Positions 37,127-48,792 of a DNA stretch of 64,000 nucleotides are shown here, piece by piece. This DNA comes from Sphingorhabdus profundilacus. GTDB taxonomy: Bacteria; Pseudomonadota; Alphaproteobacteria; Sphingomonadales; Sphingomonadaceae. Location of the stretch: assembly GCF_009769755.1 (NCBI RefSeq), contig NZ_SDWJ01000001.1, positions 868,001 through 932,000 of the forward strand, in the 5' to 3' direction. Positions within the stretch are counted from its first letter, which is position 1, and every line of letters begins with the position of its first letter. Both the position numbers and the translations under genes were made by a program. The notes under the pieces were generated by a model. That model did not search any database, was not told where the DNA came from, and saw only the letters and a program-made list of their open reading frames with translations.

Positions 37127-38268
37127 ACAGCGACGGCAAACCTGTCCGTGTCCTCATCATAGCTGGCTCAGACAGCGGCGGTGGCGCGGGTATTCAGGCG
37201 GACATAAAAACCGTCACCATGCTCGGCGGCCATGCGATGACATCGATCACCGCGATCACCGCGCAGAACAGCTTGGGTGTCGATGCGGTCCATATGGTGC
37301 CGACCGACATGGTCATTGACCAGATTGCTTCGGTCGTCAGCGATATTGGCGTTGATGCCGTGAAGATCGGCATGATCGGTAGCGCGGATACGGCCCATGC
37401 GGTTGCCGACAGCCTCGCCGAACTATCCTGCCCGATCGTGTTCGACCCCGTCATGGTCGCGACAAGTGGCGCGGTTTTGGCCGATGCCGACACCATCTCC
37501 GCCTTCGAACGGCTGATGCGGCTCGCCACGATTACGACGCCCAATTTGCCGGAGCTGGAGGCACTGGGCGGCAAGAACGCGCTGTTGGCGCGGCATATTC
37601 CTGTGCTGATCAAGGGTGGCCATTCCGATGATGATTTGATCGTTGACGAACTCCATCTGGCAGAGGAGCAATGTGTTAGCTGGTCCGACGAACGGATCGC
37701 GACCCGCAGCACGCACGGCACCGGCTGCACGCTCGCCACGGCGATTGCCACCGGCTTGGGGCAGGGGATGGATCTGGTCCCCGCCATCGAACGCGCGCGC
37801 CTGTTCGTGCGCCTTGCCTTGCACGACGCGCCGGGGCTTGGGCAGGGACATGGGCCGATGGGGCACCAATCGGTGCGCGAAGATGCGATGGTCGCAGGAC
37901 CTTCGCTCAATCAGGTGACGGTCGGATGCCGCGACTATAGCGCGTCAGTGGATTTTTACCGCACATTGGGTTTGCAGCAAATTGTGGACAGCCCATCCAA
38001 CGGCTATGCCCGTTTCGAAATGCCCAATGGTGTGACCTTTTCGGTCCACCAAAGTGATGCGTGCTCAACATCGACCGTGGTCTATTTTGAAAGCAAGCGG
38101 CTCGACGCCTGGGTCAGCGAACTGCTCAGCCAGGGCTATATGTTCGACCAGATGCCGCAGGACGAAAGCTGGGGCTGGCGTGAAGCGCGGTTGCTGGATC
38201 CGGCGGGCAATATGGTGTGCCTCTATAGCGCAGGCGAAAACAGGCGCTATCCAGCCTGGCGGATATGA
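37123..38268 (+). CDS. thiD: HMP/HMP-phosphate kinase ThiD fused to a C-terminal VOC domain
   Basis: A 381-residue protein. Residues 8-255 are ThiD, the kinase that phosphorylates hydroxymethylpyrimidine twice for thiamine synthesis: [19 protein letters not shown] at the N-terminus and the anion-hole [14 protein letters not shown] near 197-210. Residues about 262-371 are an added glyoxalase/bleomycin-resistance (VOC) domain ([18 protein letters not shown] ... [15 protein letters not shown]). Standard ThiD ends near 265. The start is TTG in a TTGA overlap with the glmM stop, and the stop overlaps rnhB (ATGA). The role of the VOC domain is unknown. Confidence 0.92.
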   Translation: MNSDGKPVRVLIIAGSDSGGGAGIQADIKTVTMLGGHAMTSITAITAQNSLGVDAVHMVPTDMVIDQIASVVSDIGVDAVKIGMIGSADTAHAVADSLAELSCPIVFDPVMVATSGAVLADADTISAFERLMRLATITTPNLPELEALGGKNALLARHIPVLIKGGHSDDDLIVDELHLAEEQCVSWSDERIATRSTHGTGCTLATAIATGLGQGMDLVPAIERARLFVRLALHDAPGLGQGHGPMGHQSVREDAMVAGPSLNQVTVGCRDYSASVDFYRTLGLQQIVDSPSNGYARFEMPNGVTFSVHQSDACSTSTVVYFESKRLDAWVSELLSQGYMFDQMPQDESWGWREARLLDPAGNMVCLYSAGENRRYPAWRI

Positions 38269-38819
38269 TTGTCGGTGTAGACGAAGCCGGGCGCGGTCCA
38301 CTTGCGGGGCCTGTCGTGGCCGCCGCCGTGGTACTCTGTGAAGAGGGGATCGACGGGCTGGACGACAGTAAAAAGCTGTCGCCCAAGAAACGCGCGGCCT
38401 TAGAAGAGCAGATAAAGGCCAAATGCCGATGGGCCGTTGGCCTGTGCAGCGTCGAGGAAATCGACCGGATCAATATCCTGCAAGCGACGCTGCTGGCGAT
38501 GACACGCGCGGTCGAGGCGCTGGCGATTACGCCCGCGCTGGTCATGGTCGATGGCAATCGTCTGCCCAAATGGACCTATCAGGCGCGGGCGGTCGTGGGG
38601 GGCGATGCCATCCACCCCTGTATTTCGGCGGCGAGCATCATCGCCAAGGAACATCGTGACCGCCTGATGGTCGAGGCGGATCGGGAGTTTCCCGGCTATG
38701 GATGGGCATCGAATAAAGGATATGGCGCGGCGATCCATATGGAGGCGCTCCGCCGCTTGGGGCCCACACCCTTGCACCGCCGGAGCTTCGCGCCTGTTGC
38801 ACAGATGGTTTTGATGTAA
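38265..38819 (+). CDS. rnhB: Ribonuclease HII
   Basis: A 184-residue nuclease removing ribonucleotides and RNA primers from [23 protein letters not shown] carries the first catalytic Asp-Glu pair, [11 protein letters not shown] follows, and [13 protein letters not shown] supplies the later acidic residues. It overlaps thiD by 4 bases, closing a tightly packed glmM-thiD-rnhB run before the ccrM promoter. Confidence 0.96.
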   Translation: MIVGVDEAGRGPLAGPVVAAAVVLCEEGIDGLDDSKKLSPKKRAALEEQIKAKCRWAVGLCSVEEIDRINILQATLLAMTRAVEALAITPALVMVDGNRLPKWTYQARAVVGGDAIHPCISAASIIAKEHRDRLMVEADREFPGYGWASNKGYGAAIHMEALRRLGPTPLHRRSFAPVAQMVLM

Positions 38820-38842
38820 CGATATGTAAAATCTTCGGATGT

Positions 38843-41256
<2,414 letters not shown>

Positions 41257-41258
<2 letters not shown>

Positions 41259-41277
41259 GCCCAACCTTACAGGGCTT
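41257..41277 (+). terminator. Possible terminator after folP
   Basis: AAGCCC and GGGCTT form a 6-bp stem overlapping the folP stop codon, followed by TGA rather than a strong T-run. Weak. Confidence 0.3.
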
Positions 41278-41343
41278 TGACCGCATTGCTCCTTGGCCGC
41301 CGGTGGCCGACAATGTGACCAACAGCTCGAAAAAGGAAATGCC

Positions 41344-41760
41344 ATGATTGCCAAATATATCGTCGGGTACATCGCAACCGGAATTGCCTTTGCGGTGATC
41401 GACAGCTTCTGGCTCCGCACCATGTATACCCGGCTGTATCAGCCCGAAATCGGCGAATTGATGATGAAAAACGGATTCCGTCTGGGGCCTGCTATCGTCT
41501 TTTACCTGCTCTACATATTGGGCATGATGATCTTTGCGGTTGGTCCTGCGCTGCTGAGCGGCAAATGGCAAACAGCCCTGATCTGGGGCGCATTGCTAGG
41601 CTTCTTTTGCTATATGACTTATGATTTGACGAACCACGCGACGATGAAAGTGTGGAGCACAAAAGTGACGGTGCTGGATATCATTTGGGGCACCGTGCTG
41701 ACGGGATCGGCGTCAGTTGTGGGGTATTGGATTACGACTGCGATTTTGGGGAAGAATTAG
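41344..41760 (+). CDS. DUF2177 family membrane protein
   Basis: A 138-residue protein with four hydrophobic segments. The N-terminal region (IAFAVIDSFWL) and GALLGFFCYMTYDLTNHATMKVW match the DUF2177 family, whose function is unknown. The ATG at 41344 follows AAAAAGGAAA; the frame extends 17 codons upstream without support. It is followed by a repeat-filled gap. Confidence 0.85.
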   Translation: MIAKYIVGYIATGIAFAVIDSFWLRTMYTRLYQPEIGELMMKNGFRLGPAIVFYLLYILGMMIFAVGPALLSGKWQTALIWGALLGFFCYMTYDLTNHATMKVWSTKVTVLDIIWGTVLTGSASVVGYWITTAILGKN

Positions 41761-41806
41761 GGGGCGGCGTAAAGTCGTTATCGAAACCGACATGTAAAAA
41801 ATCAAG

Positions 41807-41953
41807 CCGTCACCCTGAACTTGGTTCAGGGTGCATCGCACCATGGCAACTTCAGTTTGAAAGCAAATGCAGCCGTGCGGCGCGATATGGCTTGTCACTC
41901 ACCCGGAGGAGTTTCGCTGATAAATGGACCCTGAAACGAGTTCAGGGTGACGG
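41807..41953. repeat. MITE-like element, copy F
   Basis: A 147-bp element with CCGTCACCCT/AGGGTGACGG ends. Read on the minus strand it aligns with copies D and E: GGGTCCATTTATCAG, then GTGACAAGCCAT, then a GCGCCGCACGGCTGCATTT core. The 403-bp gap 41761-42163 contains this element and copy G and no gene. Confidence 0.8.
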
Positions 41954-42034
41954 GAATGGAAGGGTTGTAGTGTCAGGATGTTTCGCTGCTTTTTGAGTCT
42001 ACAAACCAAGTTTCAACAAATGCCTCTCTCTTCA

Positions 42035-42132
42035 CCGTCACCCTGAACTTGTTTCAGGGTCCTAGTCGGCGACGGTGAAAAATAAGACCCTGGAACGCAG
42101 TCACCGAAGGTGAAACAAGTTCAGGGTGACGG
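42035..42132. repeat. MITE-like element, copy G (short)
   Basis: A 98-bp member with the same ends (CCGTCACCCTGAACTTGTTT left, AAACAAGTTCAGGGTGACGG right) but without the conserved interior core, so it is an internally deleted derivative. It ends 31 bp before the stop of the convergent regulator gene. Confidence 0.75.
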
Positions 42133-42163
42133 GATCGAAAGGCGGGGAGTCTGCCCGATCCTC

Positions 42164-43591
42164 TCAAGCCACGTCGCTAATCCCCAGATCCGCCAGCTTG
42201 CGATACAAGGTCGACCGTCCAATGCCCAAACGGCGCGCGACTTCGGTCATGCGGCCGCGATAATGTCCGATGGCGAGGCGAATGACGTCGGCTTCAATTT
42301 CTTCCAATGGCCGCATATTGCCGTCGGCTTCGTAGAGGGTAACACCGATACCGTCGTTCGCGCCCGCACCAGTCGAGCCGCCATTGCCCGGCACGCCAAC
42401 AGCAGCTGAGATCTGCGGAAATTCTCCGGGCGTCAGCGCATCGCGTTCGCACAGGACGGCGGCGCGGAACAGGGCGCTTTGCAATTGGCGGACATTTCCT
42501 GGCCAGCTATAGCCGCGCAGCACGGTCAAGGCTTCGTCAGTGATGCCAAGGCTGCGTAAACCGGGCTGGCTAGCCAGACGGCCAAGGAAGTGGCGGGCAA
42601 GTGCGGGAATGTCGCTGGTCCGTTCGCGCAAGGGCGGAATGGTCAGTTGAACGACGTTCAACCGGTAAAACAGATCTTCACGAAATTCGCCCAGCGCCAG
42701 TTTTTCAGCCAAATTGGAATTGCTCGCAGATATCAGCCGGACATCTATTCGAAAGCTATGCGCCGCGCCCAAGGGCTGTATTTCATTCTGGGTGAGCAGC
42801 CGCACAAGCCGGACCTGCGTTTCCTGGGGTAGATGGTCAACCTCGTCCAGAAATACAGCGCCTCCTTCGGCCTGTTGCAAGATACCAATCCGCCGATCAA
42901 ATGCCCCGGCAAAAGCATCTTTTTCATGCCCGAATAGTACTGAATCGAGCAGGTTGGGCGATATCGCGCCGCAATTAACTTTCAGCAACGGCAGCTTGGA
43001 TCGGGGGCTGGCGGCGTGAATCGCGTCGGCAACCACCTCTTTGCCCACGCCTGATTCCCCCTCGATAAAGATAGGTGCGCGGCTGCGTGCAGCCTTGGCG
43101 GCGATCGCAAGCGCGGCGCGAAATGCCGGCGCAGAACCGATGATTTCTTCAAAGGCCAAGGGCTGGGTAATTTTTTCGGTCAACGGGTGGAGTTCGCCAA
43201 ACTCCTTGCTCTTGTCAGATGCGAGGCTGAGCGCCGCGATCAGCCGTTCGGCGGCAACGGGTTTGATGATATAATCCGATGCACCTGCGCGCATGGCTTC
43301 AATGGCTGCTTCGTTCGACCCAATAGCGGTCATCAACAATATGGGAAGCGCAGGACGGCGTGATTTGAGTTCTGCGATCAAAGATGCGGCGTCGGAACCG
43401 GGTACCCACTGATCAAGGATAATTGCGTCCAGCATCATACCATCCTGCGTGCCCAGCATGGCAATGGCGGTCTCGGCATCGCGCGCGAAAACCGTGCGCC
43501 AACCGGCACGTGAAGCTATCGCCGACACCAGCCTGCACTGGGCAGGCTCGTCGTCGACAAGCATCAACAATCGGGTCTCTTGTTCTAGCAT
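42164..43591 (-). CDS. NtrC-family response regulator with degenerate sigma-54 contact loop
   Basis: A 475-residue regulator. The receiver domain (about 8-125) has the phospho-acceptor in ILDQWVPGSD. The AAA+ domain has Walker A GESGVGKE and FLDEVDH. The Fis-type helix-turn-helix is GRMTEVARRLGIGRSTLYRKL. The loop normally GAFTGA reads DAFAGA (GHEKDAFAGAF), changing two residues needed for sigma-54 contact, so it may act on another polymerase form or be a repressor. PrsR in the same window keeps the canonical loop. No partner kinase is adjacent. Confidence 0.9.
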   Translation of the reverse strand: MLEQETRLLMLVDDEPAQCRLVSAIASRAGWRTVFARDAETAIAMLGTQDGMMLDAIILDQWVPGSDAASLIAELKSRRPALPILLMTAIGSNEAAIEAMRAGASDYIIKPVAAERLIAALSLASDKSKEFGELHPLTEKITQPLAFEEIIGSAPAFRAALAIAAKAARSRAPIFIEGESGVGKEVVADAIHAASPRSKLPLLKVNCGAISPNLLDSVLFGHEKDAFAGAFDRRIGILQQAEGGAVFLDEVDHLPQETQVRLVRLLTQNEIQPLGAAHSFRIDVRLISASNSNLAEKLALGEFREDLFYRLNVVQLTIPPLRERTSDIPALARHFLGRLASQPGLRSLGITDEALTVLRGYSWPGNVRQLQSALFRAAVLCERDALTPGEFPQISAAVGVPGNGGSTGAGANDGIGVTLYEADGNMRPLEEIEADVIRLAIGHYRGRMTEVARRLGIGRSTLYRKLADLGISDVA

Positions 43592-43745
43592 TCACCATCC
43601 ATGAACAGGGTCAAGGAAAGTTGTGGTAACGCAAATGAGTAAAGAGCCGATTAAGCACGGCGCATATTTTCTTTGGTCGTGCGTCTTGAGCAATGGAAAA
43701 TCACAGGTTAAGGCAGAAAGAGAGAAATCGTAAAAGGAGGCAGCA

Positions 43746-43880
43746 TTGGCACATAATCAGGATTTGGGACCGGCTAAGGAAGCGTACAGCGGATTTATCA
43801 CATTGTTCAAATGGGGCGCTATTGTTGCGGCTTCGGTGACTGCACTGGTTGTGTTGATTATCGCCAGCCGCGCCGCCTGA
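43746..43880 (+). CDS. aa3-type cytochrome c oxidase subunit IV-like microprotein
   Basis: A 44-residue reading frame with TTG start, preceded by AGGAGG at five bases. The sequence begins MAHNQDLGPAKEAYSGFITL and continues with one transmembrane helix (GAIVAASVTALVVLIIA). This pattern matches the small bacterial aa3-type oxidase subunit IV family (PF07835). The pntAA start follows after 1 base, so it is the first gene of the transhydrogenase operon, an arrangement that puts an oxidase accessory peptide with NADPH generation. Confidence 0.85.
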   Translation: MAHNQDLGPAKEAYSGFITLFKWGAIVAASVTALVVLIIASRAA

Positions 43881-43881
43881 C

Positions 43882-45012
43882 GTGGTAAAAATCGCTGTAT
43901 TGAAAGAAACCGCCGCTGGCGAATCCCGCGTTGCTGCATCACCTGAAACAGTAAAGAAATTTATTGGCTTGGGCGCGCGTGTTTCCATTGAGAAAGGCGC
44001 AGGGGTTGCTGCTTCGGTCAATGATGCCGATTATGAAGCGATGGGTGCATCGGTCGGTGATCTTTCCGCGACCATCAAGGATGCCGATATCATATTAGGC
44101 ATTCAAGGTCCCGACCCGAAGGCGTTGAAAGGCATGAAAAGCGGCGCCTGGCTTGTCGCTGGGCTTGACCCTTTCGGCCAACGTGCGCGCATCGACGCTT
44201 ATGCCAAGGCGGGGGTCGAGGCGCTGGCCATGGAATTTATGCCGCGTATCACGCGTGCACAGTCCATGGACATATTGTCGTCGCAGTCCAATCTTTCCGG
44301 TTATAAGGCGGTGATCGAAGCTGCTTCGGTCTATGGTCGTGCTTTTCCGATGATGATGACGGCGGCAGGGACGGTTAGCGCCGCCAAAGCGTTCATCATG
44401 GGAGTTGGTGTTGCAGGTTTGCAGGCCATCGCCACGGCACGCCGTCTGGGCGCGCAGGTATCTGCAACGGACGTTCGTTCGGCAACCAAGGAACAGATCG
44501 AATCGCTCGGTGCCAAAGCCATTTTCGTTGAAAATGTCGCCGGTATCGAAGGCGAGGGCGCCGGTGGCTATGCGACCGAAATGTCGGATGAATATAAGGC
44601 TGCACAGGCCGAACTTGTCTCGGCACATATCGCCAAGCAGGATATCGTCATTACAACGGCGCTGATACCCGGGCGTCCTGCACCGCGGCTCGTATCCGAC
44701 GCCCAGATTGCGACGATGAAACCGGGGTCGGTCATCTTTGACCTTGCCGTCGCGCAGGGCGGGAATGTCGAGGGATCAAAGGCGGACGAAGTCGTCATCA
44801 AACATGGCGTCAAGATTATCGGCTATGCCAATACGCCCGCCCATCTGGCAGCGGATACGTCTGCGCTGTTTTCGCGCAACCTGTTTAACTTCCTTTCTGC
44901 CTTTTGGGACAAGGAAGCTGGTAGGCCGGTGCTGCCCGATGATGACGAAATAACCGCCGCAATCCGTCTGACCAAGGACGGCAAAGTCGTGAATGAACGC
45001 CTTTTGGCGTGA
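43882..45012 (+). CDS. pntAA: NAD(P) transhydrogenase subunit alpha, part 1
   Basis: A 376-residue cytoplasmic NAD(H)-binding subunit of the proton-pumping transhydrogenase. KIAVLKETAAGESRVAASPETVKK is the family N-terminus; the Rossmann motif GVGVAGLQAIATARRLGA and QDIVITTALIPGRPAPRLV are present. The start is GTG. The alpha chain is split, as usual in alphaproteobacteria, with the membrane part encoded by the next gene 10 bases on. Confidence 0.95.
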   Translation: MVKIAVLKETAAGESRVAASPETVKKFIGLGARVSIEKGAGVAASVNDADYEAMGASVGDLSATIKDADIILGIQGPDPKALKGMKSGAWLVAGLDPFGQRARIDAYAKAGVEALAMEFMPRITRAQSMDILSSQSNLSGYKAVIEAASVYGRAFPMMMTAAGTVSAAKAFIMGVGVAGLQAIATARRLGAQVSATDVRSATKEQIESLGAKAIFVENVAGIEGEGAGGYATEMSDEYKAAQAELVSAHIAKQDIVITTALIPGRPAPRLVSDAQIATMKPGSVIFDLAVAQGGNVEGSKADEVVIKHGVKIIGYANTPAHLAADTSALFSRNLFNFLSAFWDKEAGRPVLPDDDEITAAIRLTKDGKVVNERLLA

Positions 45013-45022
45013 GGGGGGCATA

Positions 45023-45304
45023 ATGGACTTCATATCAATCCTATCCATCTTTGTGATGGCCTGTTTCGTGGGCTATTATGTCGTTTGGTCAGTTACGCCC
45101 GCCTTGCACACGCCGTTGATGGCGGTCACCAATGCGATTTCTTCCGTCATCATCGTCGGTGCGCTGATCGCGTCGGCGGCGGCGGGGTCGCCAAGTGCCA
45201 AATGGCTGGGGTTGATTGCGGTGGCATTGGCCAGCGTCAATATCTTCGGTGGCTTCGCCGTGACGGCGCGCATGCTGGCCATGTATAAGAAAAAGGAGCG
45301 TTAA
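45023..45304 (+). CDS. pntAB: NAD(P) transhydrogenase subunit alpha, part 2 (membrane)
   Basis: A 93-residue membrane protein with about three helices forming part of the proton channel. VWSVTPALHTPLMAVTNAISSVIIVGAL is the signature of this subunit. The ATG at 45023 is chosen for standard length and follows a GAGGGGGG stretch; 10 more codons lie upstream within pntAA. pntB begins after 3 bases. Confidence 0.95.
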   Translation: MDFISILSIFVMACFVGYYVVWSVTPALHTPLMAVTNAISSVIIVGALIASAAAGSPSAKWLGLIAVALASVNIFGGFAVTARMLAMYKKKER

Positions 45305-45307
45305 GCC

Positions 45308-46720
45308 ATGGAACATGCTGCTCCTCCTGCATGGGTTATGCTCGCCTATCTGATATCGGGCGTTTTCTTCATTCTTGCGCTGCGTGGGCTTTCCTCACCT
45401 GCAACATCGCAGCGGGGTAACCGCTTCGGCATGGCCGGTATGCTGATTGCCGTGGTGACGACGCTGGTGACGCATGAAGTAGCTTCTCTGCCCGAGATAT
45501 TGGGCGCGATCGCCATCGGTGGCGGCATTGGCTGGGTCATCGCCCGCCGCATCGCCATGACCGATATGCCGCAACTTGTGGCTGCATTTCACAGTCTGGT
45601 GGGTATGGCGGCGGTACTGGTTGCCGCTGCGGCGTTTTTGAATCCGGTTGCTTTTGGTATTACCGGTGCGGATGGCCTGATCAATCCGGTCAGCCGCGTC
45701 GAAATGGGTCTGGGTATCGCCATTGGTGCGATCACCTTTTCAGGGTCGGTCATCGCCTTCCTGAAACTGGCGGGCAAGATGTCGGGCGCGCCGATATTGT
45801 TGCCGCTGCGGCATTTGATAAATCTTACGACATTGGCCGCGATTGTCGGTTTGGTGGGCTATTTTACCATTGACCAGTCGCCCTGGATATTCTGGACGAT
45901 AACCGGATTGAGCTTCCTGATCGGATTTTTGCTGATCATCCCCATCGGTGGGGCGGATATGCCGGTGGTGGTATCCATGCTCAACAGCTATTCAGGCTGG
46001 GCGGCGGCGGCGATGGGCTTTACCTTGCACAATACCGCAATGATTATCACCGGCGCATTGGTCGGCTCGTCGGGTGCGATACTGTCCTATATCATGTGCA
46101 AGGCCATGAACCGCAGCTTCATCAGCGTGATCGCGGGCGGCTTTGGGGCAGAAGCGGCGGCGTCAGGTGGCGAGGCCAAGGAACAACGCCCATGGAAGCG
46201 CGGCTCTGCCGAAGATGCCGCCTATATGATGCAGCAGGCCGAAAGCGTGATTATCGTCCCCGGTTACGGCATGGCGGTGGCGCAGGCCCAGCATGTCTTG
46301 CGTGAAATGGCTGATGTTCTCAAAAAACAGGGCGTGAAGGTGAAGTACGCCATTCACCCGGTTGCCGGCCGTATGCCGGGGCATATGAACGTCCTGCTGG
46401 CAGAAGCATCGGTTCCCTATGACGAGGTATTCGAGCTGGAAGATATCAACAGCGAATTCGCACAAGCCGATGTCGCGTTCATCATCGGCGCGAATGATGT
46501 GGTGAACCCCGCCGCGAAGACCGACAAGACATCGCCCATTTACGGGATGCCCGTGTTCGATGTGGATAAGGCGAAGACCGTTTTCTTCGTCAAACGTTCG
46601 ATGGGCGGCGTCGGCTATGCGGGCGTCGATAACGACGTCTTTTATATGGACCAGACCATGATGCTCCTCGCCGATGCCAAGAAGATGTGCGAAGACATCG
46701 TCAAAGCCTTGCAGCATTAG
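45308..46720 (+). CDS. pntB: NAD(P) transhydrogenase subunit beta
   Basis: A 470-residue subunit. The N-terminal half has about eight transmembrane helices (GGADMPVVVSMLNSYSGWAAAA is characteristic). The C-terminal half is the NADP(H)-binding domain (IIVPGYGMAVAQAQH, HPVAGRMPGHMNVLLAEA, IGANDVVNPAA). The complex uses the proton gradient to make NADPH from NADH. It ends the operon, before a terminator. Confidence 0.96.
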   Translation: MEHAAPPAWVMLAYLISGVFFILALRGLSSPATSQRGNRFGMAGMLIAVVTTLVTHEVASLPEILGAIAIGGGIGWVIARRIAMTDMPQLVAAFHSLVGMAAVLVAAAAFLNPVAFGITGADGLINPVSRVEMGLGIAIGAITFSGSVIAFLKLAGKMSGAPILLPLRHLINLTTLAAIVGLVGYFTIDQSPWIFWTITGLSFLIGFLLIIPIGGADMPVVVSMLNSYSGWAAAAMGFTLHNTAMIITGALVGSSGAILSYIMCKAMNRSFISVIAGGFGAEAAASGGEAKEQRPWKRGSAEDAAYMMQQAESVIIVPGYGMAVAQAQHVLREMADVLKKQGVKVKYAIHPVAGRMPGHMNVLLAEASVPYDEVFELEDINSEFAQADVAFIIGANDVVNPAAKTDKTSPIYGMPVFDVDKAKTVFFVKRSMGGVGYAGVDNDVFYMDQTMMLLADAKKMCEDIVKALQH

Positions 46721-46748
46721 GTCACTTCACGCTAACGAAGGTCAAAAG

Positions 46749-46780
46749 GCCGCCTCGAGATATTTCGGGGCGGCATTTTG
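46749..46780 (+). terminator. Terminator after pntB
   Basis: GCCGCC and GGCGGC pair around TCGAGATATTTCGG, where partial inner pairing is also possible, followed by ATTTTGGTTTTG. It lies 29 bases after the pntB stop. Confidence 0.65.
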
Positions 46781-46802
46781 GTTTTGAAAATGGGAATCTG
46801 AT

Positions 46803-47510
46803 ATGCGTAAAATGGGACTTATCGGTGGCATGAGCTGGTATTCAACCGAGCTCTATTATGCACGGATCAACAAGCAGGTTTTGAAGCGGACCAACGGGTC
46901 GTGCAACGCCCCATTGATAATCGAAAGCCTGAATTTCTGCGACATTGCCAAGGCGAACAGCGAACAGGATTGGGGCCATGTCGCCGAAGTCCTGACAGGG
47001 TCGGCGCAACGCCTTGAACAAGCCGGGGCCACTGCGATCCTGATCGGCGCGAACAGCATGCACAAGGTCTATGACCGCGTTGCCCAATCCGTCTCTGTTC
47101 CAATCATCCATATTGCCGATGCGGTGGGTGAGAAGATGAAGGCAGGTGGCGTCCAGTCCGCCGCCTTGCTGGGCACGGCCAATGTCATGGCGGAAAATTG
47201 GTATCGCCAACGCCTTGTCAAACATGGCGTTACGTTGATGCCGGCGGAAATGGATGATGTCAAAGATCTCGACCGGATCATCTATGACGAGTTGATGCTT
47301 GGTCAAGTAAGGCGCGAGTCCGAACGCACCTTGAAAACCATCATCACTGAAATCGATCAGGAAGGCATTAAGGCGGTCGTTCTGGGCTGCACTGAATTGT
47401 GCATGATCGTGGATACAAAAGCCAATGTCCTGCCCATTTATGACAGCACGGAAATTCATGCCGATGCCGGCGTGGACTGGATATTGGGTGATGCAGGGAA
47501 CAGCCCCTAA
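46803..47510 (+). CDS. Aspartate/glutamate racemase family protein with altered first catalytic site
   Basis: A 235-residue protein. MRKMGLIGGMSWYSTELYY and NSMHKVYDRV identify the YgeA/RacX-like branch of the Asp/Glu racemase superfamily, which inverts amino-acid stereocentres with two acid/base residues, usually cysteines. The second, in LGCTELCM, is present. The first, normally in a CTNT-type segment, reads GANS, so no cysteine or threonine is available there. Activity may be one-sided, changed or lost. It is a single gene after the pnt terminator. Confidence 0.85.
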   Translation: MRKMGLIGGMSWYSTELYYARINKQVLKRTNGSCNAPLIIESLNFCDIAKANSEQDWGHVAEVLTGSAQRLEQAGATAILIGANSMHKVYDRVAQSVSVPIIHIADAVGEKMKAGGVQSAALLGTANVMAENWYRQRLVKHGVTLMPAEMDDVKDLDRIIYDELMLGQVRRESERTLKTIITEIDQEGIKAVVLGCTELCMIVDTKANVLPIYDSTEIHADAGVDWILGDAGNSP

Positions 47511-47586
47511 CGCTAATTGAAAGCGCGTATTCCGGCCCCTTTTAATCTCCCTTGGCTTTTTGATTTTCATCAGGCATCTTATCCGC

Positions 47587-48792
47587 ATGAGGATGAGGAA
47601 CATTGGAATCGTTGGCGCTGCCATGTGCGCGCTTGTGCAACCTGCTTTTGCAAAAACAATCGCTGTCGCGCCCGGTGACGGCGCGCAGGCGCGTTTGCAA
47701 GAGGCTTTGATCGCCGCCGAACCCGGCGATGTGGTCGAACTCGGGGCGGGGCGATTTAGTCTTACCGACGGATTGTCGCTCGATGTGAACAATGTCACGG
47801 TGAAGGGGATGGGCGCCAAGCTTTCGATCCTCGATTTTTCAGGACAGCAAGGCGCAGGTGAGGGGCTTTTGGTCACATCGGATGATGTGGTCTTGCGAGA
47901 TTTCGGTGTGGAAAATAGCAAGGGTGACGGCATAAAATCCAAGGGTGCGGACCGGATCGTTTATTTTCAATTGCGGGTTGAATGGACAGGTGGTCCGAAG
48001 GAAACCAACGGCGCCTACGGCATTTATCCGGTTGAAAGTAAAGATGTCCTGATTGATAGCGTTATCGTGCGTGGCGCATCGGACGCCGGAATATATGTCG
48101 GACAATCGAGAAACATCATTGTCCGGGAATCAATCGCCTCGGAAAATGTTGCGGGTATCGAAATCGAAAACAGCTTTGATGCCGATGTGCACGACAATAT
48201 CGCGACGCACAACACCGGTGGTATCCTGGTGTTCGATTTGCCAAATTTACCGCAGATGGGCGGTCATAATGTACGGATTTTCGACAATATCATTGTCGAT
48301 AACATGACACCGAATTTTGCGCCAAAGGGCAATATCGTGGCGAATGTGCCGACCGGCACCGGGGTCATGGTCATGGCCAATCGCAATGTCGAAATTTTCG
48401 ATAATGTGTTGGGCGAAAATGGCACGTCGAACATCATGGTCGTTGGCTACCGTTTCCCCCACAATGACCCGAAATATGACCCTTTGCCCCGCGATGTGGT
48501 GATTTGGGATAATCAGCATGGCCGCGCAGGATGGGACCCCAAATTTCGCGGCGGCAAGGAAATCGCAGCAGCGATGGGCGGCAGTTTTCCGGCGATTTTC
48601 TGGGATGGCGCAGGTGGCCCTACCAAAGCACCGATAGTATCGGATACCGTATCTGCGCTTTCGCTTGGATTGACTGATATTTTGGCTGATCCCGCAACGG
48701 CATCGCCTGTTCCGCTGGCGGTCTCGACCACGCGCCCTGCTGCATTACCAGCGATTAAATTGCCTGATTCGATGGAGGCTGTGGTCCGATGA
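47587..48792 (+). CDS. Secreted parallel beta-helix repeat protein (TIGR03805-like)
   Basis: About 401 residues, beginning with a signal peptide (MRMRNIGIVGAAMCALVQPAFA). The body is a right-handed beta-helix with repeated rungs such as NVTVKGMG, VVLRDFGVENS, NIIVRESIASEN and VEIFDNVLGENG. The C-terminal quarter is Pro/Ala/Thr-rich. It overlaps the following diheme cytochrome gene by 4 bases, a pairing recognised for the TIGR03805 and TIGR03806 families. The start among ATGs at 47587 and 47593 is uncertain. Substrate and function are unknown. Confidence 0.82.
   Translation: MRMRNIGIVGAAMCALVQPAFAKTIAVAPGDGAQARLQEALIAAEPGDVVELGAGRFSLTDGLSLDVNNVTVKGMGAKLSILDFSGQQGAGEGLLVTSDDVVLRDFGVENSKGDGIKSKGADRIVYFQLRVEWTGGPKETNGAYGIYPVESKDVLIDSVIVRGASDAGIYVGQSRNIIVRESIASENVAGIEIENSFDADVHDNIATHNTGGILVFDLPNLPQMGGHNVRIFDNIIVDNMTPNFAPKGNIVANVPTGTGVMVMANRNVEIFDNVLGENGTSNIMVVGYRFPHNDPKYDPLPRDVVIWDNQHGRAGWDPKFRGGKEIAAAMGGSFPAIFWDGAGGPTKAPIVSDTVSALSLGLTDILADPATASPVPLAVSTTRPAALPAIKLPDSMEAVVR

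Noticed and set aside
43644-43742. A 32-codon frame upstream of the oxidase subunit IV gene
   Set aside because: Its product has no hydrophobic or conserved pattern and there is no ribosome site; the region is better read as promoter.
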